From Chromobacterium rhizoryzae (GTDB taxonomy: Bacteria; Pseudomonadota; Gammaproteobacteria; Burkholderiales; Chromobacteriaceae): a stretch of DNA of 64,000 bases. This document shows positions 30,712 to 40,213 of the stretch, piece by piece; the stretch's first letter is position 1; each line of letters starts with the position of its first letter. Both the position numbers and the translations under genes were made by a program. The stretch lies in contig NZ_CP066126.1 of assembly GCF_020544465.1 (NCBI RefSeq), forward strand, positions 1,488,001 through 1,552,000, read 5' to 3'. The notes under the pieces were generated by a model. The model did no database searches. It was given only the letters and a program-made list of their open reading frames with translations, and was not told the origin of the DNA.

Positions 30712-33700
30712 ATGAGTCACTTTCTCGACCGTTTGAATTTCCTGGGCAAGACCCGCTCCACCTTTGCCAATGGTCACGGCGCCGTCGTCAACGAGGATCG
30801 CGGTTGGGAAAACGCCTACCGCCAGCGCTGGCAGCACGACAAGGTGGTGCGTTCCACCCATGGCGTGAACTGCACCGGCTCCTGTAGCTGGAAGGTGTAT
30901 GTGAAGAACGGCCTGATCACCTGGGAAACCCAGCAGACCGATTACCCGCGCACCCGGCCGGACCTGCCCAATCACGAACCGCGCGGCTGTCCGCGCGGCG
31001 CGTCCTATAGCTGGTACGTCTACTCCGCCCAGCGCGTCAAATACCCGATGATCCGCGGCCGGCTGGCCAAATTGTGGCGCGAGGCGCGCCAGACCCTGAG
31101 CCCGGTGGAGGCCTGGGAAAAGATCAGCCAGACGCCGGAACTGGCCAAGCAGTACAAGTCCAAGCGTGGCCAGGGCGGTTTCGTGCGCGCCAGCTGGGAC
31201 GAGGCCAACGAGATCGTGGCCGCCGCCAACGCCTTCACCATCAAGCGATACGGTCCGGACCGCGTGGTGGGCTTCTCGCCGATTCCGGCGATGTCCATGG
31301 TGTCCTACGCCGCCGGCAGCCGTTACCTCAGCCTGATCGGCGGGGTGCCGCTGTCCTTCTACGACTGGTATTGCGATTTGCCGCCGGCCAGCCCGCAGAC
31401 CTGGGGCGAGCAGACCGACGTGGCCGAATCCGCGGACTGGTACAACTCCACCTATCTGATGGTGTGGGGCTCCAATGTGCCGATGACCCGCACCCCGGAC
31501 GCCCACTTCTATACCGAGGTGCGCTACAAGGGCACCAAGACGGTGGCGGTGTCCAGCGACTTTGGCGAAATGGCCAAGTTCGGCGACATCTGGATGGCCC
31601 CCAAGCAGGGCACCGACGCCGCGATGGCAATGGCGATGGGCCATGTGATCTTCAAGGAATTCCACCTCGATAATCCGTCCGGCTACTTCACCGACTACAT
31701 CCGCCGCTATACCGACATGCCGATGCTGGTGGCGCTGAAGCAAGACGGCGAGCGCTACATTCCGGACTACTTCCTGCGCGCCTCCCATCTGGAAGGCGGC
31801 CTGGGCGAAGACAACAACCCGGACTGGAAAACCCTGCTGATCGACGAGGCCAGCGGCGACATCGTCGCGCCCAACGGCTCCATCGGCTTCCGCTGGGGTC
31901 AGGCCGAGGGCAAGGCCGGCAAGTGGAACCTGGAGCAGAAGGACGGCGGCAACGGCCGCGAGGTGTCCGCCAAGCTGTCGCTGATCAAAGAAAGCGACGC
32001 GGTGGTGGGCGTGGGCTTCCCTTACTTCGGCGCCGAGCACGATGAACTGTTGACCCGCAATGTGCCGGCCAAGCGCATCCGTCTGGCCGACGGCAGCGAA
32101 ACCCTGGTGGCCACGGTGTTCGACCTGATGGCGGCCAACTACGGCATCGACCGCGGCCTGGGCGGCGGCAACGTCGCCGTCGACTACATGGACGACGTGC
32201 CCTACACCCCGGCCTGGCAGCAGAAGCACACCGGCGTGAAGCCGGAACTGGTGATCCAGGTGGCGCGCGAGTTCGCGCAGAACGCCGATCAGACCCAGGG
32301 CAAATCCATGGTCATCGTCGGCGCGGCGCTGAACCACTGGTACCACATGGACATGACCTACCGCGGCATCATCAATATGTTGATGCTGTGCGGCTGTATC
32401 GGCCAGTCCGGCGGCGGCTGGTGCCACTATGTGGGCCAGGAAAAACTGCGCCCGCAAACCGGCTGGGCGCCGCTGGCCTTCGCCGGCGACTGGAACCGCC
32501 CGGCGCGGCAGATGAACGGCACCAGCTTCTTCTACGCCCACACCAGCCAGTGGCGGCATGAAAAACTGGGCGTAGGCGAAATCCTGGCGCCCACCGCCGA
32601 CGGCCGCATGGCCGGCATGGCGCTGATCGATTACAACGCCAAGGCCGAGCGCATGGGCTGGCTGCCGTCCGCGCCGCAGCTGTCCGCCAACCCGCTGGAG
32701 GTGACCCGCGCCGCGGCCGCCGCCGGCCAGGACGCCGCCGCCTACGTGGTGGACGGCCTCAAGTCCGGCAAGCTGGACCTGGCCTGCAACGACCCGGACA
32801 ACCCGCAGAACTTCCCGCGCAATATGTTCGTGTGGCGTTCCAACATCCTGGGCAGCTCCGGCAAGGGCCACGAATACTTCCTCAAATACCTGCTGGGCAC
32901 CCAGAACGCGGTGCTGAATTCGGAAGACGACTGCATCAAGCCGACCGAAATCACCGTGCGCCCGGCGGCGGAAGGCAAGCTGGACCTGCTGGTGGTGCTG
33001 GACTTCCGCATGTCCACCACCTGCTTGTACGGCGATATCGTGCTGCCCACCGCCACCTGGTACGAGAAGGACGACCTCAACACCTCGGACATGCACCCCT
33101 TCATCCACCCGCTGTCCGAAGCGGTGCAGCCCTTGTGGCAGTCGCGCACCGACTGGGAGATCTACAAGGGCTTCGCCAAGAAGCTGTCCGAGCTGGGCAA
33201 GGACTATCTGGGCGTGCAAAAGGATCTGGTGCTGACCCCGCTGATGCACGACACCCCGGAAGAACTGGGCCAGCCCTTCGATCCCAAGGACTGGAAAAAA
33301 GGCGAGTGCGAGCCGGTGCCGGGCAAGACCATGCCCAAGATGACGGTGGTGGAGCGCGACTACGGCGCGATCTACGACAAATTCACCACCATCGGTCCCT
33401 TGCTGGAAAAAGCCGGCAACGGCGGCAAGGGCATCAACTGGAAAACCGGCCATGAGGTGGACATCCTGCGCGGCCTGAACCAGGTGGCGAGCCAGGGCGC
33501 CGGCAAGGGCCAGCCCAAGCTGGAAACCGCGATCGACGCCGCCGAGATGATTCTGACCCTGGCGCCGGAAACCAACGGCCACGTGGCGGTGAAGGCCTGG
33601 GACGCGCTGTCCAAGATCACCGGCCGCGACCACACCCATCTGGCCAAGCCGCGCGAGCACGACAGCATCCGCTTCCGCGACGTGCAGGCGCAGCCGCGCA

Positions 33701-34413
33701 AGATCATTTCCTCGCCCACCTGGTCCGGCCTGGAAAGCGAAGAAGTCAGCTACAACGCCGGCTACACCAATGTGCACGAGCTGATTCCCTGGCGCACCAT
33801 CACCGGCCGCCAGCAGTTCTACCAGGATCACCAGTGGATGCGCGCCTTCGGCGAAGGCCTGTGCGTGTACAAGCCGGCGGTGGATCTGAAAACCACCCAG
33901 GCGGTGCTGGGCAAGCACGGCAACGGCAATCACGAATTGGTGCTGAACTTCCTGACCCCGCACCAGAAATGGGGCATCCACAGCACGTACTCCGACAATC
34001 TGCGCATGCTGACCCTGAGCCGCGGCGGCCCGAACGTGTGGCTGTCCGAGGACGACGCCAAGAAGGCCGGCATCGTGGACAACGACTGGATCGAGGTGTT
34101 CAACGCCAACGGCACGCTGACCGCCCGCGCCGTGGTGTCGCAGCGGGTGCCGCAGGGCATGACGATGATGTACCACGCCCAGGAGAAGATCGTGAACGTG
34201 CCGGGCGCGGAAGTGTCCGGCAAGCGCGGCGGCATCCACAACTCGGTGACCCGCACGGTGACCAAGCCCACCCACATGATAGGCGGCTACGCGCAGCTGT
34301 CCTGGGGCTTCAACTACTACGGCACCGTGGGCGCCAACCGCGACGAATTCGTGGTGGTGCGCAAGATGAACTCAGTGGACTGGATGGATAGTCCGGCAGG
34401 AGAGCAACAATGA
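30712..34413 (+). CDS. narG: Respiratory nitrate reductase, alpha subunit
   Basis: A 1233-residue molybdenum enzyme that reduces nitrate to nitrite at the cytoplasmic face of the inner membrane. The N-terminal [4Fe-4S] site is HGVNCTGSCSWKVYVKNG followed by GCPRG. The Mo-ligand region is YSWYVYSAQRVKYP and PASPQTWGEQTDVAESADWY. The length is the usual ~1230-1250. Start ATG 30712 is preceded by GGAGG. narH overlaps by ATGA, and narJ and narI follow, so this is a standard narGHJI operon. No narK transporter gene lies upstream, where it is often found. Confidence 0.97.
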   Translation: MSHFLDRLNFLGKTRSTFANGHGAVVNEDRGWENAYRQRWQHDKVVRSTHGVNCTGSCSWKVYVKNGLITWETQQTDYPRTRPDLPNHEPRGCPRGASYSWYVYSAQRVKYPMIRGRLAKLWREARQTLSPVEAWEKISQTPELAKQYKSKRGQGGFVRASWDEANEIVAAANAFTIKRYGPDRVVGFSPIPAMSMVSYAAGSRYLSLIGGVPLSFYDWYCDLPPASPQTWGEQTDVAESADWYNSTYLMVWGSNVPMTRTPDAHFYTEVRYKGTKTVAVSSDFGEMAKFGDIWMAPKQGTDAAMAMAMGHVIFKEFHLDNPSGYFTDYIRRYTDMPMLVALKQDGERYIPDYFLRASHLEGGLGEDNNPDWKTLLIDEASGDIVAPNGSIGFRWGQAEGKAGKWNLEQKDGGNGREVSAKLSLIKESDAVVGVGFPYFGAEHDELLTRNVPAKRIRLADGSETLVATVFDLMAANYGIDRGLGGGNVAVDYMDDVPYTPAWQQKHTGVKPELVIQVAREFAQNADQTQGKSMVIVGAALNHWYHMDMTYRGIINMLMLCGCIGQSGGGWCHYVGQEKLRPQTGWAPLAFAGDWNRPARQMNGTSFFYAHTSQWRHEKLGVGEILAPTADGRMAGMALIDYNAKAERMGWLPSAPQLSANPLEVTRAAAAAGQDAAAYVVDGLKSGKLDLACNDPDNPQNFPRNMFVWRSNILGSSGKGHEYFLKYLLGTQNAVLNSEDDCIKPTEITVRPAAEGKLDLLVVLDFRMSTTCLYGDIVLPTATWYEKDDLNTSDMHPFIHPLSEAVQPLWQSRTDWEIYKGFAKKLSELGKDYLGVQKDLVLTPLMHDTPEELGQPFDPKDWKKGECEPVPGKTMPKMTVVERDYGAIYDKFTTIGPLLEKAGNGGKGINWKTGHEVDILRGLNQVASQGAGKGQPKLETAIDAAEMILTLAPETNGHVAVKAWDALSKITGRDHTHLAKPREHDSIRFRDVQAQPRKIISSPTWSGLESEEVSYNAGYTNVHELIPWRTITGRQQFYQDHQWMRAFGEGLCVYKPAVDLKTTQAVLGKHGNGNHELVLNFLTPHQKWGIHSTYSDNLRMLTLSRGGPNVWLSEDDAKKAGIVDNDWIEVFNANGTLTARAVVSQRVPQGMTMMYHAQEKIVNVPGAEVSGKRGGIHNSVTRTVTKPTHMIGGYAQLSWGFNYYGTVGANRDEFVVVRKMNSVDWMDSPAGEQQ

Positions 34414-35960
34414 AAATCCGCGCTCAAATCGGCATGGTGTTGAATCTGGACAAGTGCATCGGCTGCCACACTTGTTCGGTCACCTGCAAAAACGTCTGGA
34501 CCAGCCGCGACGGCGTCGAATACGCCTGGTTCAACAATGTGGAAACCAAGCCCGGCATCGGCTACCCCAAGGAATGGGAAAACCAGGAGAAGTGGAAGGG
34601 CGGCTGGGTGCGCAAGCCCAACGGCAAGCTGGAGCCGCGCCAGGGCGGCCGGCTGAAAATCCTGGGCAATATCTTCGCCAACCCCAATATGCCGGCGATA
34701 GACGATTACTACGAGCCGTTCACCTACGACTACGAACATCTGCAGAACGCGCCGGAGATGAAGACGCCGCCCACCGCGCGGCCGGTGTCGGTGCTGACCG
34801 GCAAGAAGATGAACAAGATCGAATGGGGCCCGAACTGGGAGGACGATCTGGGCGGCGAATTCTCCAAGCGCAGCAAGGACGCCCTGTTTGAGGGTATCCA
34901 GAAGGAAATGTACTCGGCCTTCGAGAACACCTTCATGATGTATCTGCCGCGCCTGTGCGAACACTGCCTGAACCCGGCTTGCGTCGCCTCCTGTCCGTCC
35001 GGCTCCATCTATAAGCGCGAAGACGACGGCATCGTGCTGATCGACCAGGACAAATGCCGCGGCTGGCGCATGTGCGTGTCCGGCTGCCCGTACAAGAAGA
35101 TTTATTACAACTGGACCTCCGGCAAGGCCGAGAAGTGCACCTTCTGCTACCCGCGCATCGAGGGCGGCCAGCCGACGGTGTGCTCGGAAACCTGCGTCGG
35201 CCGCATCCGCTACCTGGGCGTGCTCTTGTACGACGCCGACAAGATAGACGAAGCCGCCGCGGTGGAAGACCCGAAGAGCCTGTACGAGGCGCAGCTGGGC
35301 GTGTTCCTGGACCCGAACGCGCCGGAAGTGATCGCCGAGGCGCAAAAGCAGGGCATTCCGCAAAGCTGGATCGACGCCGCGCAGCGCTCCCCGGTCTACA
35401 AGATGGCGATGGAGTGGAAAGTGGCTTTCCCGCTGCACCCGGAATACCGGACCCTGCCGATGGTGTGGTACATCCCGCCGCTGTCGCCCATCCAGTCCGC
35501 GATGGAAAACGGCCTGATCGGCGAGAACGGCATCATCCCGGACGTCAAGGACCTGCGCATTCCCATCCAGTACCTGGCCAATCTGCTGACCGCCGGCAAG
35601 GAAGAGCCGGTGGTGAAGGCGCTGGAAACCATGGTGGCGATGCGGCGCTATATGCGCAAGAAGAGCGTGGAGAAGGTGTCGGACCCCGCCACCCTCAAGG
35701 GCACGCATCTGAACCCGGCCCAGGTGGAGGAGATGTATCAGGTGATGGCCATCGCCAATTACGAAGACCGCTTCGTGATTCCGTCCAGCCACAAGGAGCT
35801 GGTGGAAAACACCTTCGAGGACAAGGCGTCCTGCGGCTTCACCTTCGGCAACGGCTGCTCCGGCGGCGAGTCCGAGGCCAGCCTGTTCGGCAAGAAGAAG
35901 GCCACTCCCATCGTGTTCCACGACATGCGGCGCGACCGCAAGTCCAATTCCGGTCAGTGA
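34410..35960 (+). CDS. narH: Respiratory nitrate reductase, beta subunit
   Basis: A 516-residue iron-sulfur subunit that carries electrons from NarI to NarG. Four Cys clusters are visible: CIGCHTCSVTCKNVW near the N-terminus, CEHCLNPACVASCPSG, CRGWRMCVSGCPYKK (the Trp in the third position marks the [3Fe-4S] cluster) and CTFCYPRIEGGQPTVCSETC. It starts inside the narG stop codon (ATGA), so synthesis is coupled. Confidence 0.97.
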   Translation: MKIRAQIGMVLNLDKCIGCHTCSVTCKNVWTSRDGVEYAWFNNVETKPGIGYPKEWENQEKWKGGWVRKPNGKLEPRQGGRLKILGNIFANPNMPAIDDYYEPFTYDYEHLQNAPEMKTPPTARPVSVLTGKKMNKIEWGPNWEDDLGGEFSKRSKDALFEGIQKEMYSAFENTFMMYLPRLCEHCLNPACVASCPSGSIYKREDDGIVLIDQDKCRGWRMCVSGCPYKKIYYNWTSGKAEKCTFCYPRIEGGQPTVCSETCVGRIRYLGVLLYDADKIDEAAAVEDPKSLYEAQLGVFLDPNAPEVIAEAQKQGIPQSWIDAAQRSPVYKMAMEWKVAFPLHPEYRTLPMVWYIPPLSPIQSAMENGLIGENGIIPDVKDLRIPIQYLANLLTAGKEEPVVKALETMVAMRRYMRKKSVEKVSDPATLKGTHLNPAQVEEMYQVMAIANYEDRFVIPSSHKELVENTFEDKASCGFTFGNGCSGGESEASLFGKKKATPIVFHDMRRDRKSNSGQ

Positions 35961-35971
35961 AGGAGAACGCC

Positions 35972-36613
35972 ATGCGCATCTATCAGGCCTTATCGGCGCT
36001 GCTGTGCTACCCGGAGCCGGATCTGATCGCGGCGGCGGACGACATCCGCGCCGAGGTGGCGGCCGAGCCGCGCATCGCCCGGCTGCTGGAGCCCTTGCTG
36101 CTGTCCTTGGAGGGCGAGGATCTGATCACGCTGCAAGAACGCTATGTGCAGACCTTCGATCGCAACCCCAGCCATTCGCTGCATCTGTTCGAGCATATCC
36201 ACGGCGAGGACCGCGCCCGCGGCCAGGCCATGGTGGATCTGCTGGCCGAATACCAGGCCCAGGGCCTGGAGCCGGCGGCGAACGAGCTGCCGGACTATCT
36301 GCCGCTGTTCCTGGAGTTCCTGGCGCAGTGCCAGCCGGAGGAGGCCGCCCGGCTGCTCTCCGACGCGGTGCACGTGATCGCCCACGTGGCCGGCAAGCTG
36401 GCCGACAGCCATTCCCACTACGCCGGCGTGCTGCAGGGGCTGGTGCTGCTGTCGCCGGTGGAGCCGGAAGCGCTGACCGTGCCGCCGGTACGCGACATGG
36501 ACGAGATGCTGGAGACCTTCGGCCCCGGCGCGGACGGCGTGGAGCCGCTGCTGAAGCCGACGCGGCCGGCCATCGCTCCGGTGAACTTTTACCCGCAGCG
36601 GCCGCAGGGCTGA
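35972..36613 (+). CDS. narJ: Nitrate reductase assembly chaperone (delta)
   Basis: A 213-residue, all-helical TorD/NarJ-family chaperone that holds NarGH during cofactor insertion and membrane attachment. Typical segments are YQALSALLCYPEPDL, ERYVQTFDRNPSHSLHLFEH and LPDYLPLFLEFLAQC. The ATG at 35972 has an AAGGAG site and lies 11 bases after narH; the much longer open frame that contains it is only the narH region read out of phase. Confidence 0.95.
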   Translation: MRIYQALSALLCYPEPDLIAAADDIRAEVAAEPRIARLLEPLLLSLEGEDLITLQERYVQTFDRNPSHSLHLFEHIHGEDRARGQAMVDLLAEYQAQGLEPAANELPDYLPLFLEFLAQCQPEEAARLLSDAVHVIAHVAGKLADSHSHYAGVLQGLVLLSPVEPEALTVPPVRDMDEMLETFGPGADGVEPLLKPTRPAIAPVNFYPQRPQG

Positions 36614-36635
36614 ATCCCGCTGCCAGGAGAGCAAC

Positions 36636-37322
36636 ATGAACTATCTGCACCAATTCGTATTCGGCATCTACCCCTACATCGCGCTGGCGGTGTTCCTGCT
36701 GGGCAGCCTGATCCGCTTCGACCGCGAGCAATACAGCTGGAAGAGCGAATCCTCGCAACTGCTGTACCGCGGCCAGCTGCGGCTGGGCAACATCCTGTTC
36801 CACCTCGGCATCATCGGCCTGTTCTTCGGCCATCTGGTGGGCCTGTTGACACCGGTGGCGGTATGGGACGCGCTGGGCGTCAGCCACAGCTTCAAGCAAG
36901 TGTTCGCGATGACGGCCGGCGGCATCATGGGCGGCCTGTGCCTGATCGGCATCCTGATCCTGCTGCACCGTCGCTTTACCTGTGACCGGCTGGCGGCCAA
37001 CACCACCTGGCGAGACAAGCTGGTGTTGCTGTGGATTCTGGCCACCTTGCTGCTGGGCCTCAGCACCATCGCGGTGTCGGCGCAGCATCTGGACGGCCAC
37101 GAGATGGTGTTGCTGATGAGCTGGGCTCAGCACATCGTCACCCTGCGCGGCGACGCGGCCATCTTCATCGTCGGCGCCTCGCCGGTGTTCAAGGCGCACT
37201 TGTTCATGGGCATGAGCTTGTTCGTGATCTTCCCGTTCACCCGTCTGGTGCACGTGTGGAGCGGCTTCGGCGCGGTGACTTATCTGGGCCGGGCCTGGCA
37301 GCTGGTGCGGCCGAGGGGTTGA
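36636..37322 (+). CDS. narI: Respiratory nitrate reductase, gamma subunit (cytochrome b)
   Basis: A 228-residue membrane protein with five predicted helices that binds two b hemes and oxidises quinol. Conserved His residues occur in FHLGIIGLFFGHLVGLL and in the last helix segments (LFMGMSLFVIFPFTRLVHVWS). The N-terminus begins MNYLHQFVFGIYPYIALAVF, normal for NarI. ATG 36636 follows CAGGAG. A terminator lies 35 bases downstream. Confidence 0.96.
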   Translation: MNYLHQFVFGIYPYIALAVFLLGSLIRFDREQYSWKSESSQLLYRGQLRLGNILFHLGIIGLFFGHLVGLLTPVAVWDALGVSHSFKQVFAMTAGGIMGGLCLIGILILLHRRFTCDRLAANTTWRDKLVLLWILATLLLGLSTIAVSAQHLDGHEMVLLMSWAQHIVTLRGDAAIFIVGASPVFKAHLFMGMSLFVIFPFTRLVHVWSGFGAVTYLGRAWQLVRPRG

Positions 37323-37356
37323 TCCGGCGGGTTTGCCAAGATTCAGCATGAGGTCG

Positions 37357-37389
37357 CGGCGGGGCATCCTTGGATGCTCCGCCGTTTTT
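37357..37389 (+). terminator. Rho-independent terminator of narGHJI
   Basis: CGGCGGGGCATCC-TT-GGATGCTCCGCCG forms a 13-bp stem (one G-T pair) followed by TTTTT. Confidence 0.9.
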
Positions 37390-37526
37390 CATGCCGTCCG
37401 GCTACATATAAATTCGATAAGTTGTGAAGCGATAACAAGAGAGAACAATTCCTAACAATTCGAAACAGCCGGCTGTCAACCAAACGGTTAAGCTGCCTCA
37501 TCCGTTTAAATTCAGGAGTTAGCCGC

Positions 37527-37853
37527 ATGAAACGCGCACTTGTCATCTTATCGCTGAGCCTGGCCGGTTTGGCCTCCACCGCCCTGGCGGACACCTCCAC
37601 CATCGTTGGCGGCGCGCTGGGCGGCGCGGCCGGCGCGGCGGTGGGCGAGGCGGTGGGCGGCCGCAACGGCGCCATCATCGGCGGCGCGGTGGGCGGCGCT
37701 TCCGGCGCGGCCATCGGCCACGACTACGGCAAGCCGGCGGCGTCGGAACGCCGCGACGACGACGGCCGCCGCTATCGCAAGCACCGCCATCGCCATCACC
37801 GCGACAAAGGCTATTTCTGCCCGCCGGGCCAGGCCAAGAAAGGCCGTTGCTGA
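37527..37853 (+). CDS. Small exported glycine-zipper protein
   Basis: A 108-residue protein: signal peptide MKRALVILSLSLAGLASTALA, then a glycine-zipper stretch (IVGGALGGAAGAAVGEAVGG, GAIIGGAVGGASGAAIGHDY) able to form a two-helix membrane hairpin, then a basic His/Arg tail (YRKHRHRHHRDKGYF). It ends CPPGQAKKGRC. The ribosome site is CAGGAG. Glycine-zipper 2TM proteins are usually outer-membrane or envelope-associated. The His-rich tail could bind metal (inference). Function unknown. Confidence 0.75.
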   Translation: MKRALVILSLSLAGLASTALADTSTIVGGALGGAAGAAVGEAVGGRNGAIIGGAVGGASGAAIGHDYGKPAASERRDDDGRRYRKHRHRHHRDKGYFCPPGQAKKGRC

Positions 37854-37996
37854 GCCGCCGCGGCTGTCCAGCCGGCCATTGGCATTAAACCCATTGCAGT
37901 ATTCAGCATGAACCGGGCTTGATCTATATTGATGGGTGTTGGTTTCCATTGTCATGGAAAATCAAGAGAAACAGTCGATAGAGATCGGAGCCCGCC

Positions 37997-39976
37997 ATGC
38001 TGTCCAGGCTATCCCTCGCCAGCAAGCTGCTATTGCTGCTGCTGCCTTTTTCCGCCGCCCTGATCGGCCTGGCCTCGGTGCTGGCCGTCGATCGCTTCCA
38101 GACCCTGTCGGAATTGCAACGCTCGGATCGCCTGATCCAGGTGGCGGCGCGTTCCAGCCAGTTGATCCACGATTTGCAGACCGAACGCGGCCTGAGCAAC
38201 GGCTTCCTCAGCGGCCAGGCCGCCGGCTTGCCGCCGCCCTTGCAGCAGGCGCGCGCGGTCAGCGACAAGGACCTGGCCGCCTTCCGCGACGAGGCGGTCA
38301 ATCACGCCGCCAGCAGCCTGGCCGGCGATCTGTCCGCCCTGAGCAGTCAACTGGACGGCCTGTCCCAGCTGCGCGACAGCGTGGAAAAACGCGCGACGCC
38401 GGCGGCCGAGGCCTTCTCCGCCTATTCCGGCCGCATCGACGCCCTGATCGGCCTGATCGCCAAGCTGGCGCAGGCCAATAGCGACGGCGATCTGCTGCGC
38501 AGCACCGCGGCCTTGCTCAGCCTGCAATGCGAGAAGGAGTTCGCCGGCCGCGAGCGCGGCTACGTCAACGGCGTGCTCAACGGCGGCGCGTTCGATCAAA
38601 AAAGCTTTGCCCAGGCGGTGGGCCTCAAGGCCAAGCAGGACGCCTGCGCCGGACAGCTGCGGCTGATGGCGGACGATACGCTGCGCGCCCAGATGGACGC
38701 GGTGGAAGGCGGCGACGAGGCCAAGGCCTTGCAGGCGCTGCGCGATAAACTCTTGGGCCAGGCCCTGGGCCAGCCGGCCGGCGTGGCGCCGGCGGGGTGG
38801 TTTCAGGCGGCGACCCAGCGCATCGGCGCGTTGAAAACGCTGCAGGACAAGCTGCTGTCCGATCTGGCCGGCCTGGTGGCGGCCAAGGTGTCCCAGGCCC
38901 GCGTCGACCTGTGGGTGACGCTGGGCGGCTCCGCCCTGGTGATTCTGGCCCTGGGCGGCCTGGGTTTCGCCATCTATCGCGGCATCCATGTGCCGGTGCA
39001 GCGGCTGGAACTGCTGATGACCTCGATGAGCCGGGATTTCGACCTGAGGCCGCGCGCCGACATCCGCGGTCACGATGAAATCGCGCGCATGGGCAAGGCT
39101 TTCGACCACTTGGTGGAGGCCTTCGCCCGCACCCTGAACCAAGTCAATCACAACGCCCACAGCCTGGTGGAGGCGGCGCACGCGATGCTGGCGATTTCCC
39201 ATCGCGCCGCCAAGGCTTCGGAAACCCAGAGCCAGTCGGCGGCCGGCATCGCCGCGGCGGTGGAGGAGATGAGCGCGGGCATCGAGTCGGTCAGCGCCAA
39301 CACCCGGCTGTCGCTGAACGTGGCGCAGCAGATGCAGAGCAGCGTCAGCGACGGCCGCGAACGCATGCGCAGCACCACGCAGGCGATGAATCAGACCTCG
39401 ACGGTGCTGGACGACGCCGGCGGCCGGATAGAATCCTTGCAGCAGAAGTCCGAAGACATCCGCTCCATCATCACCGCCATCCGCGAGATCGCCGACCAGA
39501 CCAATCTCTTGGCCTTGAACGCGGCGATCGAGGCGGCGCGCGCCGGCGAGATGGGCCGCGGCTTCGCCGTGGTGGCGGACGAGGTGCGCAAACTGGCCGA
39601 GCGCACCGGCAAGGAGACGCTGGACATCACGTCGCTGATCGAGGATATCCGCGGCGAGACCCAGACCGCCGCCCACCACATGCAGGAGGCGCGTCAGCGC
39701 ATGGAGTCCGGTCTGGAGCTGGTGGGCCAGACCGTGCACGACCTGGATGAAATCCACCAGGAAGCCAGCGAGGCCGCGGCCAAGAGCCAGGGCACCGCGG
39801 TGGCGATGGCGCAGCAGACCGCGGCCAGCGGCGAGGTGGCCAACAATATCAGCGTGATCGCTTCGCTGGCGGAGGAGAATTCCGGCCTGGTGCAAGAGGT
39901 GGCGGATTTGTCCGACCGCCTCAACGCCTCGGCCAGCGAGCTGGTGGATCTGGTGGACAAGTTCAAACACGCCTGA
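37997..39976 (+). CDS. Methyl-accepting chemotaxis protein with nitrate-sensing (NIT) domain
   Basis: A 659-residue chemoreceptor. TM1 is at ~10-30, followed by a periplasmic NIT-type domain (~40-300; SSQLIHDLQTERGLSNGFLS, FAGRERGYVNGVLNGG), TM2 near 305-325, a HAMP domain and the cytoplasmic signalling region with the tip EIADQTNLLALNAAIEAARA then GRGFAVVADEVRKLAERT. NIT domains sense nitrate or nitrite. Placement between narGHJI and moaA/narXL supports nitrate taxis. ATG 37997 follows CGGAGC. Confidence 0.9.
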   Translation: MLSRLSLASKLLLLLLPFSAALIGLASVLAVDRFQTLSELQRSDRLIQVAARSSQLIHDLQTERGLSNGFLSGQAAGLPPPLQQARAVSDKDLAAFRDEAVNHAASSLAGDLSALSSQLDGLSQLRDSVEKRATPAAEAFSAYSGRIDALIGLIAKLAQANSDGDLLRSTAALLSLQCEKEFAGRERGYVNGVLNGGAFDQKSFAQAVGLKAKQDACAGQLRLMADDTLRAQMDAVEGGDEAKALQALRDKLLGQALGQPAGVAPAGWFQAATQRIGALKTLQDKLLSDLAGLVAAKVSQARVDLWVTLGGSALVILALGGLGFAIYRGIHVPVQRLELLMTSMSRDFDLRPRADIRGHDEIARMGKAFDHLVEAFARTLNQVNHNAHSLVEAAHAMLAISHRAAKASETQSQSAAGIAAAVEEMSAGIESVSANTRLSLNVAQQMQSSVSDGRERMRSTTQAMNQTSTVLDDAGGRIESLQQKSEDIRSIITAIREIADQTNLLALNAAIEAARAGEMGRGFAVVADEVRKLAERTGKETLDITSLIEDIRGETQTAAHHMQEARQRMESGLELVGQTVHDLDEIHQEASEAAAKSQGTAVAMAQQTAASGEVANNISVIASLAEENSGLVQEVADLSDRLNASASELVDLVDKFKHA

Positions 39977-40051
39977 GCGCCGATTTTCCACGGGGGCGCT
40001 CCTGATCGCCGGACGCGCCTGTTCCCTTCACCCTGCGCTCGCATTTCGCCG

Positions 40052-40085
40052 GCCGGCCCCTAGTCACAAGTGACTAGGGGCCGGC
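40052..40085. promoter_or_regulatory. Perfect 16-bp inverted repeat upstream of moaA
   Basis: The arm GCCGGCCCCTAGTCAC is followed by AA and its exact complement GTGACTAGGGGCCGGC. It lies 76 bases after the chemoreceptor stop and 130 before moaA. No T-run follows on the plus strand, so it may be a weak terminator, an operator or both. Confidence 0.6.
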
Positions 40086-40213
40086 GTGCTTTGGTTGGAC
40101 TGCGAATTGTTGGGCTAGCTAGTAAAATGGAATCAGGAAATATCAGATTGGCGGCGACAGCCGGGCCACTTGGTTGCGACTAAGCGGTATCATTGGCTGC
40201 CATGGAGGAACTC

